Source of the DNA: Jaltomata sinuosa
Taxonomy: Eukaryota; Streptophyta; Magnoliopsida; Solanales; Solanaceae
DNA: 64,000 bases
NCBI GenBank assembly: GCA_003996215.1
Contig: QJPP01003561.1
Location: 62,001-126,000, forward strand
Direction: 5' to 3'
This document shows positions 1 to 10,667 of this stretch, in pieces. Under the pieces are notes generated by a model that was not told where the DNA came from, ran no database searches, and was given only the letters and a program-made list of their open reading frames with translations. Position 1 is the first letter of the stretch, and each line of letters opens with the position of its first letter. The translations under genes and the position numbers were made by a program.

Positions 1-1
1 T

Positions 2-1416
2 TGGGCTAGAAAAGACATTTTGAAACATAAGGTCCCAGCAAACAAGATACCATGGCTTGATTCAGTGTTGGTGAGAGGCAAGGAGATAGCTATCACCTCA
101 GCAGTCATCCATTTTTCCATATGCGATGATGAGCCAATTTTGGTGTCAAGATACATGGAGCGTGTAGCTACAAAGGAAGACCAGTATGAGTGGGTTGCTA
201 GTGTCATCAAAGAAGGAACCCCTTTTTGGGCCTTCTCAAAATGACCCATCTACCAATCAGTTTTATGTTTGAAACTCGGATGTGGTTGGATTTTGTATGC
301 ACATGACTTATCCCAACTAGTCACATCACCAAAGTTACTATAGAAGTGGCCATTCTTATTGCATACATCATGTTCAGATTCTGACTTCATGAAGGAGAAA
401 TCATTGCCAAACAACTCAAGCGGAGAGCTAGACACGAGTGCACCTCCATGTCCTTTCCTGTACTCATATCACTCCTCTATTTTCAGGCACACTGCCCTAT
501 GTTTCATTTAATAGACAAGACTAGCCAATCTAATGGCATGGTCCACTTGGACACAATGCGGGACACAGATGCTCTGCATATTAAGAGAAATCACCTTGCT
601 CACAGTGCCATGTCAGTCATTGACCGTGCTGAGAGTGTTACTCATGAACATTTGGAAACTTCCTCCCACTCTGAAGGAGCATCAAACACCATCCATGTGA
701 CTTCTTAAGCCACTTCATCTCAAGGTAAATTGCTCAAGCTCAGTCAACTTAGTAACAAAAATAAGGAGAGCTTAGAAAGGATGGCGAATGACATTCCATG
801 CATGATTCAATCCTCTCTTAAATCAGCGTTGAAGCCGATAGTGTCAAGTGTGAGCAAGATTTATGCTAGAATGGACACCATGGAAGTGGAGGTTCATGAT
901 CTTAGACAAGAAATACTGCATGTTGAGCCAAAGATTCCTAATTGGGATCTTAATCTACCGACCCTAAATTTTATGTCCTCTCCAAGGGTTGCTAGCCATC
1001 CCGATGATTGGTGCACGGGTGAGGACCCCAATGATATCAGTATTACATCTGAAATTCAAGTTGCGTTTGATTCTCTATCAGCCCAGAAATATAGGGATCC
1101 TCTTGATTCACCTGTGCCTGAATAGAGGCATCTACCTAGGCCAAGTTGGGATGTACTGCGACCTTCTTATCATGAATTGATGACTGCCAAGGAAAATGGT
1201 TCGTGGATGACCCTTTTGGGCCCCTTCAGTTGCTATGGGACCCTGCAATACCTCCATTTGTGGGTTTTAAAATTTACCCAGTGCATGCCTACATCTCACT
1301 ACCGGCATCATCACCACCTCGGTCTCATAGGCCACCTCAGTGAGTTTACTCAAGGAGGCATCGTCACCACCATTAGCATCACCAGAGAGTTTTTTCACTC
1401 ATTCTTATCTGTATAA
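2..1416 (+). pseudogene. ORF2 of element B, putative plant transposon protein, broken and 5'-partial
   Basis: Reading starts in frame 2 at the window edge and runs to the stop at 242-244. It then continues in frame 1 with further stops, including 706-708 and 1123-1125, until about 1416. The same order of segments is found on the - strand at 25815-24130: a VRGKEI segment, an EDQYEWV segment, the RRARHE/RKARQE stretch, a leucine-rich amphipathic segment near 780-930, then a WDLNLP motif and a His-rich tail. I take it to be the 'putative plant transposon protein' family whose clearest copy is in element D. Its biochemical role is unknown to me. There is no RT, integrase, signal peptide or convincing membrane segment. 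The frameshift near 244 and several stops make it non-functional. Confidence 0.65.
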
Positions 1417-2412
1417 TTTTTTTTTGTGCATTGAGGGCTATGGGTACTTTATGTTTGGGGGTTATCTATAATTATTCGTGAAGCGTGATTTGCCTTTTGA
1501 CCCTATGCTTATTTGTGCCCTCGCCGGGCTTGATGTTTATTGTCTGTTTTTGTGCTTAATTGTGCCCTCTCGGGCTTGATTTTTGAAATCTTAATTTTGT
1601 GCCAGGTTAGTCTTACATGATTCCATTGTCTCGCTACCCATGTCGTGCAAATGCGCTAAGGGCCTATGCCAAGGCTTGTTTTTCAAATGATCCATGAGCG
1701 CATAAATGCGGTAGTCACCTTGTTAATAGTAGTTTAGAAATAAACTTTGAGGGTTTTCTTAATACCACAGTTCTTTCCCAAAGAGCAAATATTTTTCTTT
1801 ATTTTCTTTTTCTTTTAATTTTTGTGTCAAACCGATTTGGTGTTTCCCTATGATGGATTGAGAGGCGACTTTCTTAAGGTAAAATGCCAAGTTTTATTTA
1901 ATTTGAGTCCGTGCTTTGCTTGTCTCGAAATTGACCCATTGAAAATTTTTCTTGGCAAGATATTTTTGGAACTAAAAGGAAAGAGGGAATTTTTTTTTGA
2001 GGAAAGTATTCTCTTGTCATGACTTAAACAATCTCGATTTGGCTTGATCGACTCACAAACGAGTGTCTAATAAACTCGGAATATCTTGTCAAAAGTCATT
2101 TGTCCTAATTAATTTTGAGACTTTTGTTAAAAGTTCTTATAAGGTGATGCGGTGTGTGGTGAGGCTATACTTTTATTCTCATGCATGCATGTCATCTAGA
2201 ACTTCCCTAAATGTGCTTCAAGGCAAAATTCTAGATGTGACCGAGCTTGGAAGATGATCATAGGCCCTTTTTGAATAGCCACTTCCCCCAAATGACTTCC
2301 ATTAACATCAATCCTAGTCAACCCCTTTTGAGATTGTGACCATTCTTTGGCATCTTGTTTGATACCTTAGCTCTTTTTGTAACCTATATATTGGCACCTT
2401 GACTTGTAAGTG

Positions 2413-2448
2413 AAACATAGGCTAAAAGCCTATGTTTGGGGGGGGGGG
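2413..2448 (+). promoter_or_regulatory. Hairpin followed by an 11-G run
   Basis: AAACATAGGCT (2413-2423) and AGCCTATGTTT (2427-2437) form a perfect 11-bp inverted repeat with a 3-nt loop, followed directly by eleven G. A weaker version (ATAGGC/GCCTAT, 2463-2478) follows and runs into TTTGAGGG. The same arrangement occurs in the 3' UTRs of elements A (5741-5767) and D (44172-44197). That makes a functional RNA or plus-strand priming structure plausible. The role is inference. Confidence 0.6.
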
Positions 2449-3378
2449 AATGAAATTACAATATAGGCAAAAGCCTATGTTTGAGGGTGTATATGCTTAA
2501 TGTGGAGAATAAAAGGAATGCACTTTAAGTGCAAGGTAGCACCTTATGTTGAATGAAAAATTTCTCCAAAAGTTCATCCAATGAGAAAAATGAAAAGAAA
2601 AGAATCGGTGCTACCATTCAAAGGTGTTATAAGAAGGTTAAATGATCAAAAATTGAAAGGGAAAAGCTTGCGTTGTGTGAGGGAGAAATAAGGTGAAGTC
2701 AAAGTTCAAAAATGTGAGCAATGTTCAAAAATGATAAGAAAGAGCATTAGAGAGGTTTAGTCACTTGAGTCGAATTTAATCTTTACCTTAACCCTAGACA
2801 ACATCGTAACCCATAAGTTCATAGTGATCCTTTGCTTGACCACTCTACATTAGTGGCGATTCACATAAAGGGAAAGCCTATGGTTCAACATCTGTGAACT
2901 TGAACTTCATTGAGAGAGTGAGAGTGTTTTCAGTTCTCTTTTAATCCCTTGTATTGTGAATTACATGATTGTGAGTGGGATTCTCTCTTGTGGGGAGTGG
3001 TATCACGCACTCGAATTGAAACATGAAGTTTCTATTTTAATTGAGAGGAACGAATGAGACAAGTTGGGTGGCGAATCTCGAGGCAAACCTTAATGGTCCA
3101 TGCCAATGACTTTAGAAGCTTTATATCTTGTTTTGAATGAAAAACTCCCTTGATTGTGAATGAGAATTGAAGTCCTTTTGAAAAGGTTTTGAATTGATCA
3201 ACTGCCTTGATAATGTGGTGGTTCAAATTGAGATGAGCATGGTAGTTGAGTCTTTTGTTTGAGTCTTTTTTTTCCTTAAGTTTTTTGAGTAGATTAGCCT
3301 TTTATGACTTGATTGAGTTATAGAGCATAATTCATTCCTTACCTTATGAGTATCTTCACTGAGGACAAGCAATAGTTC

Positions 3379-3391
3379 AAGTTTGGGGGTT
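3379..3391 (+). promoter_or_regulatory. Polypurine tract of element B
   Basis: The tract around GTTTGGGGGTT sits directly before the LTR start TGATAAG at 3392. This is where the plus-strand primer of LTR retrotransposons is found. Element D has a decayed equivalent next to its LTR at 43307-43320. Confidence 0.75.
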
Positions 3392-3544
3392 TGATAAGTC
3401 GGTAATATACCAAATTATTGACATCAATGCAGGTACTATTGGTCAAAGATAAAACACAAGGAATTGGACCCCAAAGAGCTCAAAATGAGTTGAAGTGTGA
3501 AGTGATAAAGCGAGATGAAGATTTTGTCTTGAGCTGTGGACCTC

Positions 3545-3774
3545 GTGCGAGACGCACAATGCTTGGTGCAGTCCGCATCTTCTCCACATGAATGACTTAA
3601 AAGAAGATAAGAATCTGTTAAGGGGGTGCGACGCCCGTGCGACACATACAAGGTCTTGTGCGAACCGCACCCTACTTCACACGTAGCTGCAAGTATGAGC
3701 CAAGTTTCAGGTTCACTTATGTAGAGCTGTGCATCATGCACAACTAGATGTGTGAACCGCACGTCATAGTGCAC
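3545..3774 (+). promoter_or_regulatory. GTGCG/CGCAC palindrome block in the B LTR
   Basis: Near-palindromic words recur here: GTGCGAGACGCAC (3545-3557), GTGCAGTCCGCA (3566-3577), GTGCGAACCGCAC (3658-3670), GTGCATCATGCAC (3729-3741), GTGTGAACCGCAC (3750-3762) and GTGCAC (3769-3774). The block ends about 30 bp before the TATA-like box. Enhancer or RNA-structure roles are inference. Confidence 0.6.
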
Positions 3775-3803
3775 AACTCCTGAGGGGAAATTTTGTCCAC
3801 TTT

Positions 3804-3810
3804 TATATGA
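3804..3810 (+). promoter_or_regulatory. TATA-like box of the B LTR
   Basis: TATATGA follows the palindrome block. The related A LTR has TATAAAAAG at the equivalent place, which supports this as the core promoter. Confidence 0.5.
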
Positions 3811-4810
3811 CGCTTTTGGATTATTCTAAAACCCAATTTGGGCATTGTTTTTCATAGTTTTTGAATAGTTTTCAGTTTTGGAGAAAGTTTCTCTCCCAAG
3901 GCAAGAAAGAGGGTTTCAATCTATTCTCTCAATCTTCAACCTTGGACTTGTAAATTTGAGCTTGGATAATGGATTCTTACTACAATTAATGAAAAGGAAT
4001 TTGAATTTCCTTATGGGTGTACCTTCTTGGTCCTTTAGCATGAGTGGCTAAGTATCCTTGTCTAGGGATGTGTTGATGATGGCTACTTGATAAAAGGGTA
4101 TGGTTCTTGCGCATTTGTGTTTATAATTGCCAATATGATATGGGTCTAGTGATTTCACCATATTTTAACTCTAAAATCCGCTATTTGAAAACATTGATTT
4201 AATTTACTTGATTGTGTTCTTGCTTGACAAAGGGGTTCATGATTTCGGATGTTAAATTCCTAGTGGGTACATGGGATTCCACTTAGATTGAGGCTAGAAA
4301 TAGCTCAATTTACTGGAAACACACATTTAAGGGTCTAAGCTAGAGATAGTGTGACCTCCCCAAGCCTATATGGGTTGGTTTATGCCTAAACAATGGTGTT
4401 TGAATAAAGACCATTGGATGAATAATTGTGTGATCAAGATATTAACAATCATGCCTAAAACCAATGCTACCTATGTTATTTAGTAAGAATTTATGCATTT
4501 GAGCAAGTACCTTGACCCGTGTTCGAGTCCCAACATAAACACATCCCTAGTCGTCCTCTCTCTTATTTACACCTTGCATTTACTTTATTGTTTGTTTTGG
4601 AATTAAATTTTGACAGATTCCCAATTCCACCCTTTTTTACATTTGTTGTTTGGAAAATCTACTCTCATTGTGAAGTCATTTCTACAATCTCTCTGACTAA
4701 GCAACAATTCCCTATGGGATCAACCCCGACTCTTGTCAAGTAATACAAATTTTGTTTTGCTTAACGATCAACATTAACTCAATATTAGAGAGTACATTTG
4801 AGCGTTATCA

Positions 4811-6782
4811 CTTGTCCTCAAGCAAAACACTCACAAGGTAAGGATTGAAACAAATTCTTCAAGACATAAGAGTTGCAAAAAGGATTTTACTGACTCAAAG
4901 ACTCAAGAACATACTAAACAAAAGCCTCAAAACAAAGGTGATCATCTCAATTGGTACCACTATAATCTCAAGGCACACACACATTTCAAAACTTTTATGA
5001 AAAGACTTCATTTTTCTTTCACAATCAGGGTTTTTTCATTCAAAACAAGATCATTAATCTTCTCAAGTCATTGGCATTGACATTCAAGGTTTGCCTCAAG
5101 ATTCACCACACAACTTGTCTCATTCATTCATCTCAATTGAAATCGAGACTTCATTTGTTACTTCAAGCATGTAATGCCACTCACCATAAGAGAGAATCCC
5201 ACTTATAATCATGCAATTTCTAATATTGAGATTATAAGAGAACACAAAGACTCTCACTCTCTCAAAAAAGTTTGAGTACACACACATTGAACCATAGGAT
5301 AGCCCTTCATGTAATTTTCTACTAATTTAGAGTCACTAAGCTCAGAATTAGTAAGGACTTGCAGGAATATATGTAGGCTAGGGTTAAGGTAAGGATTCCA
5401 TTTTGGCTCAAGTGACTAAACCTTCCTAACTCTATCATGAACAATCAAGTGCACACACTCACATCTTGTTTTGATTCACCTTATCTCTCCCGCTCACAAT
5501 CCTAATTTATCTCCTTCTCAAAGTTATTCCAAGCACCTTTTTCTTTTGCTCATGAGATAACACTACCCAATCTTTTATTTCTTTCAATCTTTCTTTCGTT
5601 AGATCAATCACTTCTCATGATAAACATTGGGTGCTACCTCAAACTATAAACTTGATTCCTCCTTCTATCAATCAACAATATATAAAAAAAAACGAACTTA
5701 TACTTTTGCCTACATTGCAATCTCTTTAATCATTCATATTCCCCCCCAAACTTAGGCTTTTCGCCTACACTTTCATTTCTAGCCATTAGGGAGGAATGGG
5801 TGCTAATATCAAGGATTCAAGAAGTTTACGGCATGTAACATGGGTGCCAAGGAATGGTTAAGGCTCAAAAATGGTTAACTAGGTTCAATGTTGAGGGAAG
5901 GAGCTTTTGGGTTAAGTGACTAGTCCAAAGAGGGCCTAATGTCATCTTCCAAGGTAGGAAACATCTAGGATTTTACCTTGAATCACATTAGGGGAAAGTT
6001 ATAGACAACATACATGCAAAAGAACTAAGTAAGCCTTACCGCACAAGGCATCACAACACAAGAAGTTTGCAATTAGTCTCAAAATCAATTTGGACAAATG
6101 ATTTTTGACAAGCTATTCCAAGTTCCGCGCACTCGTTTGTGAATCAATCAAGCCAAATGGATAGTGTGCAAGTCATGACAAGAGAATGCTATAGCAAAAA
6201 TCATTTTTCCTTATTTTCTTCACTTTACAATCTCATTGCAAAGAAAACTTTGGTGGACCCATTCAAGATAAGCAAAACACAGACTCGATCTAAATACTAA
6301 AACTTGGCATTTTCCCTTAAGAAAGTTGCCTCTCAATCTATCATAGGGAAATGCCACCCGATTCGACATAAAAATAAATAGATGAAAAAGTTTTCTCCTT
6401 GGGAAAGAATCATAGTAACAAGAAAACTCTCGGAGTTTATTCAAAATTACAAATTATTCACAGAGGTGATGTTTGAGTTATGTGCTCAATAATCAATGGA
6501 GAATGAGGCCTAGAGTAGGCACTAAGTGCGTTTTCAAAGCACGGGTGGTGACATAATGTAACATGTAGGACTACCCTGGTGATACGGTAACTCACATTAA
6601 AAATAATTAAGAGCATCAAGCACGACAAGGGCATAATATAAAGCATATGAAAGATAAAGGCTCGACGATGGAAATAAGCAAATCAATATAATCCAAAGCC
6701 TGCCATACAAGGTCTAAATTGTCTAAAATAGAAAATAAAGGCCAAACAAGGGCTTTAAAATAATATTTGTGGCTCGACAAGG
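4811..6782 (-). other. 3' UTR of element A, distal part
   Basis: This is an inverted, diverged copy of B's 3' UTR. The edge at 4811 corresponds on the - strand to the gaggacaag phrase just upstream of the polypurine tract. 5741-5767 carries the hairpin and G-run. 6220-6444 matches 1822-2022 of B in reverse. The region ends at the target site of element C. No coding frame is supported. Confidence 0.75.
5741..5767 (-). promoter_or_regulatory. Hairpin followed by a 7-G run in A
   Basis: On the - strand TAGGC, loop GAAAA and GCCTA are followed by AGTTTG and a G-run. This corresponds to the module at 2413-2448 in B. The stem is shorter (5 bp). Confidence 0.5.
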
Positions 6783-9700
6783 TGTAATAACCCTTCCAGT
6801 CCTTTCCCATATTTACGCTTACTTTTACTATTAGATCTTCCCTGTAGTGGTCCCAAGTCATTTATGACTTGCTGGGACTGATGGTTTAGTGCCCTGGCCG
6901 TTCATTTGGTCTTTATGGTTGTTTTCTTGTTTTAGAGCTCTAACTTATGAAATTATTGACTTTAGTCAACATTCTTAGCTAACGGGCTCGGAATCGAATT
7001 CTGACAGTTACGTTAGCTCTACAACATGGAGTTTGGTCTATTTTGACTATTAGTTGAGGCCTGAGAACTTATGGTTTGGTTTGGTGTTGCTTTTTAGTGT
7101 TTTCAGGCCAGTTGGAGTTAGAAGATTTACTTTGGTCAACTTTAGATGATCCAAGCATCAAATTCAGAATCTGACAATTCCATCAACTCCAAAATGTGTA
7201 GTTTGGGTTAGGTAGGGGGTTGGTTCGGATCTCGGGTGAGTCGAGCTAATTTTTTTTGTTTTTTTGATTATAGATAGTGTTGACTTTGGTCAACATTTAT
7301 CTAAACCAACCTCGTATGGATGTTTTGTCAATTCTATTGAGTCTGGAACGTCGTTTCCACTCTAATAACATGTTTTATTTACTTGTATCGGGTTCTGATT
7401 GTGCCCAAAATACCTCATAGAATTTTTGGTTATTGCTGGTTTTCTGCAGCAGGCAAGCCTTCAGCGCCAACAGCTCCCAGGCAGTGTGATCTCACTGGCC
7501 TGCACCTTCCATTAGAGTCGATGATGCCGTGTCAGCGCCAATAGCGCCTAGGCCCTCGCCTGGCCACCAGAACTAATGACACCTAGTGAGCGCGATAGAG
7601 CGCGTGCGCATGGCTTCCTTAAGTGCCAACAGTGTGTGTCCAGTGCCAATGGTGCCAGCCTACACCAACGCCTATATTTGGCTCTTTCCTCATTTTTCCA
7701 GCCACTTCATTCAAATTCTATCAACTCCAAACTCTTTTCCCTCAACTCAAACTGCTCCTAATCACTCATGGCTTTGTAAATTCATAAAATTGGCGGATTA
7801 TCTTGCTCCCTCATCATTTTGGCAAGTTACCTTCTTCACAAAAATTCTCCTTCTCCATGGCTAAACTCCATTGTTGTGTCTTTTGCAAACTTGGGGTCTT
7901 TTTGGTGGTAGTTGCTCAATTTTGGGTTTGTTTGCTCGTGGTTGCGAGAATTTCACTCCGTAGGCTTGCTTCCTCTCATTAAGGTAGGTGAATTCTTCCT
8001 CTTTTCCTGGTATTCCTTCTTCAATTTCCCTCTTTAATTCTTTAATTGAGCGGGCTGTTTTAAGCTCTTTTTGTTGGCTAAATCTGCTCATTTTTGGAGC
8101 ATACACTCTTGGGAGTATTGGGTTAATCGTGTGCTTTTTCATTTTTGGTTTTAGGTTATGAGCTCTACGTGCTTTCTTTTGACCAGAATTTCAACCCGAC
8201 TATACTTTTAGCAATATGGGTATCCTTAGCTTTGTTTTAATGCATTGTTTATATTTTTTATAGTTTTACTATTATTCAGAGCTTCTCGAAGCAGTTCGGG
8301 CTTAGACATCATCATTCTAGCAACTTGTCATCGGACGACAGGTAGGTTATGGTTTTTCCTTATTAGACTTTGCATATGTAGGCTATAATTGTAATAATTA
8401 GCATCTTTGGGTTGGGTTTATTAGCTTGGTACCCTTGACCTTGTCTTCTTCTTCATATCCATTTTATTTTTGCTACTATAGTTGTAGTACTCATTATAGT
8501 TGGTAGTATCTCCCTTATGGTCCTGTGTGGCCTTATATTTTCCTCTAGTCCCTAGATGGTGGGTTATCTGGGAATATTCATGAATCCTGGTCATTGTTAT
8601 TTGATTGTAAGAGTTGGTTATCTGAGTTGTAGAGTGATTGGAGCATGTGCAGGGCTGATAGGTTGATTGTGAGCTGTTGGGTTGTTGATTGTGTTTGAGC
8701 ATGTCATTATCATGCATATAAAGAGGTTTTCTACATGTTTGACAATTGTTTTGGATTCTAGCCTACTATAAATAGTTTTCTAAACCTTGTATGGCCCAAT
8801 GGGCCCAATTTTGATAAAAATTGTTACAAAAGGTTTGGAACTGATATTCATGGATATTCTTTGGGTAAAAAGGTTTAAAGGGTGATTTTTCACTGGTTTT
8901 CATATTATTACTAGACTCAGCTAAGTCGGAGTGCTATATATGTTTTACTATTAGTTTGAAATGATACTAGACAAAGACCGACCGAGCATAAGATATGTTT
9001 TACTATAGTTTTAGACCAGGTTATGCTCCGGGCACCCTTATTGGGGTTTTTGAGACTTACTTCACTAATTTAGACCTGGATAGACTCTGGGCATGCATTT
9101 TTGAGATTTGTGTTACTGGCTGTGATTCGGTACACTCCAAACGATTATATTGAGATTGTGAGATTTAGTATGTGGTCAAGGACCTCCATGGACCTTGCCG
9201 ATTTGGGGCAGGGGCTACATGTTGACTGTGTTAGAGGAGGGGTATATGATTTAGTTGAAGTATATGGATAGTTTCTTTCCATGGATCCTATCTACTAGGC
9301 CTATCAGTGCTAGAGGTAGTGAATACAGTACTACCATTTCACTTGTTTTTACCCTATTGCATCATATCATTCATTGTGTATGATTTTACCCTTGTTTGTT
9401 GTTTGCTAAGTGTACGCTTCAGTAGTATGGATGCTGAAGCGTTTGTCTTCAGTTGTATGTGGTCCTCGAGTGTTTGGGAGCCCGTTGGGACTATATGTAA
9501 ACTTATTATTACCCTGTCGTAGTACTGGTTCCTATTATGGTTATATTGGGATTCTTATTCGATATTTGCAGTTGGGAATGGTGTTATATATATTGTTGGT
9601 TCACTTTATGGTCACATTTGTATTATTGGCATGATTTAGTTGGTAGAATAGGCTTTCAAGCATGACTTTGTTAATTATCTTCCTTCCTCCCCTTTTTACT

Positions 9701-10444
9701 TAAGGGTACCAGTATACCACCTATTTTCCTGAAACTCTCCTTATATACATTGTTATTGGTAGGACCCCAGGTGCATTCTTTCTTCCATTCACGTATGTTT
9801 TGTGATGTATATCTCTTATAACTAGCCAAGCATGATTATTTTCTCCCTCTATTTCTTTTTGTTCTAGCTTTCATGTACATATCCATTTGCTTCTATGATT
9901 GTTTGTTTCATTTATGCTATTTACTGCTTTTATATCTTATATGCGCTTAGTCAAACTATGACGCCTATTGGGTACCTGTTGCATTGCAATTGGTGCTCCT
10001 ACTACCCTCTGCATCTTTCAGGTGCAAATTCTAGTGTGGTCCATCACTATTGTTTTGTAGAGACTCGTGTGGGGTAATTTTGGACTATCCGAGACTGAGG
10101 GTGAGCTTCTGGCGACTGGAACTTAGTTGTTATCTCATCTTTTTTATTATGTACTTATTTGTTATTCAAAGACATATATATACACTCTTTTGGATCCTTT
10201 GTACTCTGTTTATGTAGTAGCGGCTCTTATACTGTGATACCAGTCCATGGGATGGCTTAGTTTTCTTATATATATATTCTTGTTGCTTATATTTTTACCT
10301 TGTTCCTTTGCTTCTTGTTTTATATACTATTCTTCCGCATGCTTGTTTGATAGTAGCCTATTACTAACCATTTTGGGTTACAAGGATTTGTTTACTTACA
10401 GGGGGTTGTATGTACTATCATGATCGAGACCTTGGGTCGTGATA
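6783..10444 (+). repeat. 5' LTR of element C
   Basis: It starts TGTAATAACCC and ends about ...GTCGTGATA, where the final CA is mutated to TA. It aligns with 15645-19272, for example around the 'cccaagtcatttatgac' phrase. It contains the palindrome block at 7448-7665 and a TATA-like TATATTT at 7673. Short ORFs in it have no supported product. Confidence 0.85.
7448..7665 (+). promoter_or_regulatory. GCGCCAATGGCGC-type block in the C 5' LTR
   Basis: Words such as AGCGCCAACAG, AGCGCCAATAGCGCC and AGTGCCAATGGTGCC repeat through this GC-rich stretch, in LTR sequence that is otherwise AT-rich. TATATTT follows at 7673-7679. Confidence 0.55.
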
Positions 10445-10447
10445 TCT

Positions 10448-10459
10448 TGGTATTAGTGC
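10448..10459 (+). promoter_or_regulatory. Primer binding site of element C
   Basis: TGGTATTAGTGC matches the initiator tRNA-Met primer site TGGTATCAGAGC at 10 of 12 bases and lies 3 bp after the LTR. Confidence 0.75.
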
Positions 10460-10667
10460 TTAGATTTACCGGTGTCATCAGTATAAGAGCCAATGTCTAG
10501 TAGAGTCTTGCAGATCGGGGCAGAGACGTTCGTACTCAATCTTCGGGAGGCTATAGTGGCATAATAGGAAACATGACTCTTTTCTAGATTCTATATCATG
10601 CGTCTTATCCTATCATGGTTTCTTGGAATCTCACTTGTTCTAGTGCACTCTATCATAAATTGTTCAT

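Larger units (their letters stand above)
1417..3391 (+). other. 3' UTR of element B
   Basis: No reading frame of note lies here; the short ORFs have no counterpart preserved in the other copies. The region is homologous in reverse orientation to 4811-6782 and in part to 23845-24130. It contains a phrase beginning cattgaggg (about 1430) followed by the purine motif TATGTTTGGGGGT (about 1450). It also contains two hairpin plus G-run modules (2413-2448 and 2463-2486) and the polypurine tract next to the LTR. Confidence 0.7.
1..4810 (+). mobile_element. Element B: 3' part of an Athila-like LTR retrotransposon
   Basis: The segment reads ORF2, long 3' UTR, polypurine tract and 3' LTR in the + direction, and its 5' half lies left of the window. 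The LTR begins TGATAAGTC and ends CGTTATCA, the same ends as the - strand LTR at 30220-31729. That LTR is followed by a primer site matching the 3' end of tRNA-Asp, a primer typical of the Athila lineage. The right end abuts position 4811, where an internal region related to B's own starts in the opposite direction just short of its polypurine tract. B therefore inserted into the 3' end of element A. The target duplication cannot be checked because the 5' LTR is outside the window. Confidence 0.8.
3392..4810 (+). repeat. 3' LTR of element B
   Basis: The LTR has TG...CA ends, TGATAAGTC at the left and GAGCGTTATCA at the right, and is 1419 bp long. The left end follows the polypurine tract. The right end resembles, in reverse, the outer ends at 30220 and 41891. 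It contains a palindrome block (3545-3774) followed by a TATA-like box, and near its 3' end a phrase with 'gggatcaacccc' that recurs in the D LTRs. Confidence 0.85.

Noticed and set aside
20..1416. ORF2 as an env-like protein of an Athila element
   Set aside because: No signal peptide, transmembrane segment or cysteine pattern supports this. The segments match the plant transposon protein family instead.
2438..2448. 11-G run as a possible sequencing artefact
   Set aside because: Its length may be imprecise, but shorter G-runs occur at the same place in A (5741-5747, - strand) and at the polypurine tract, so the feature itself is real.
3545..3774. Repeat block as a CRISPR-like array
   Set aside because: The words vary in sequence and spacing, lie inside an LTR and belong to a plant genome.
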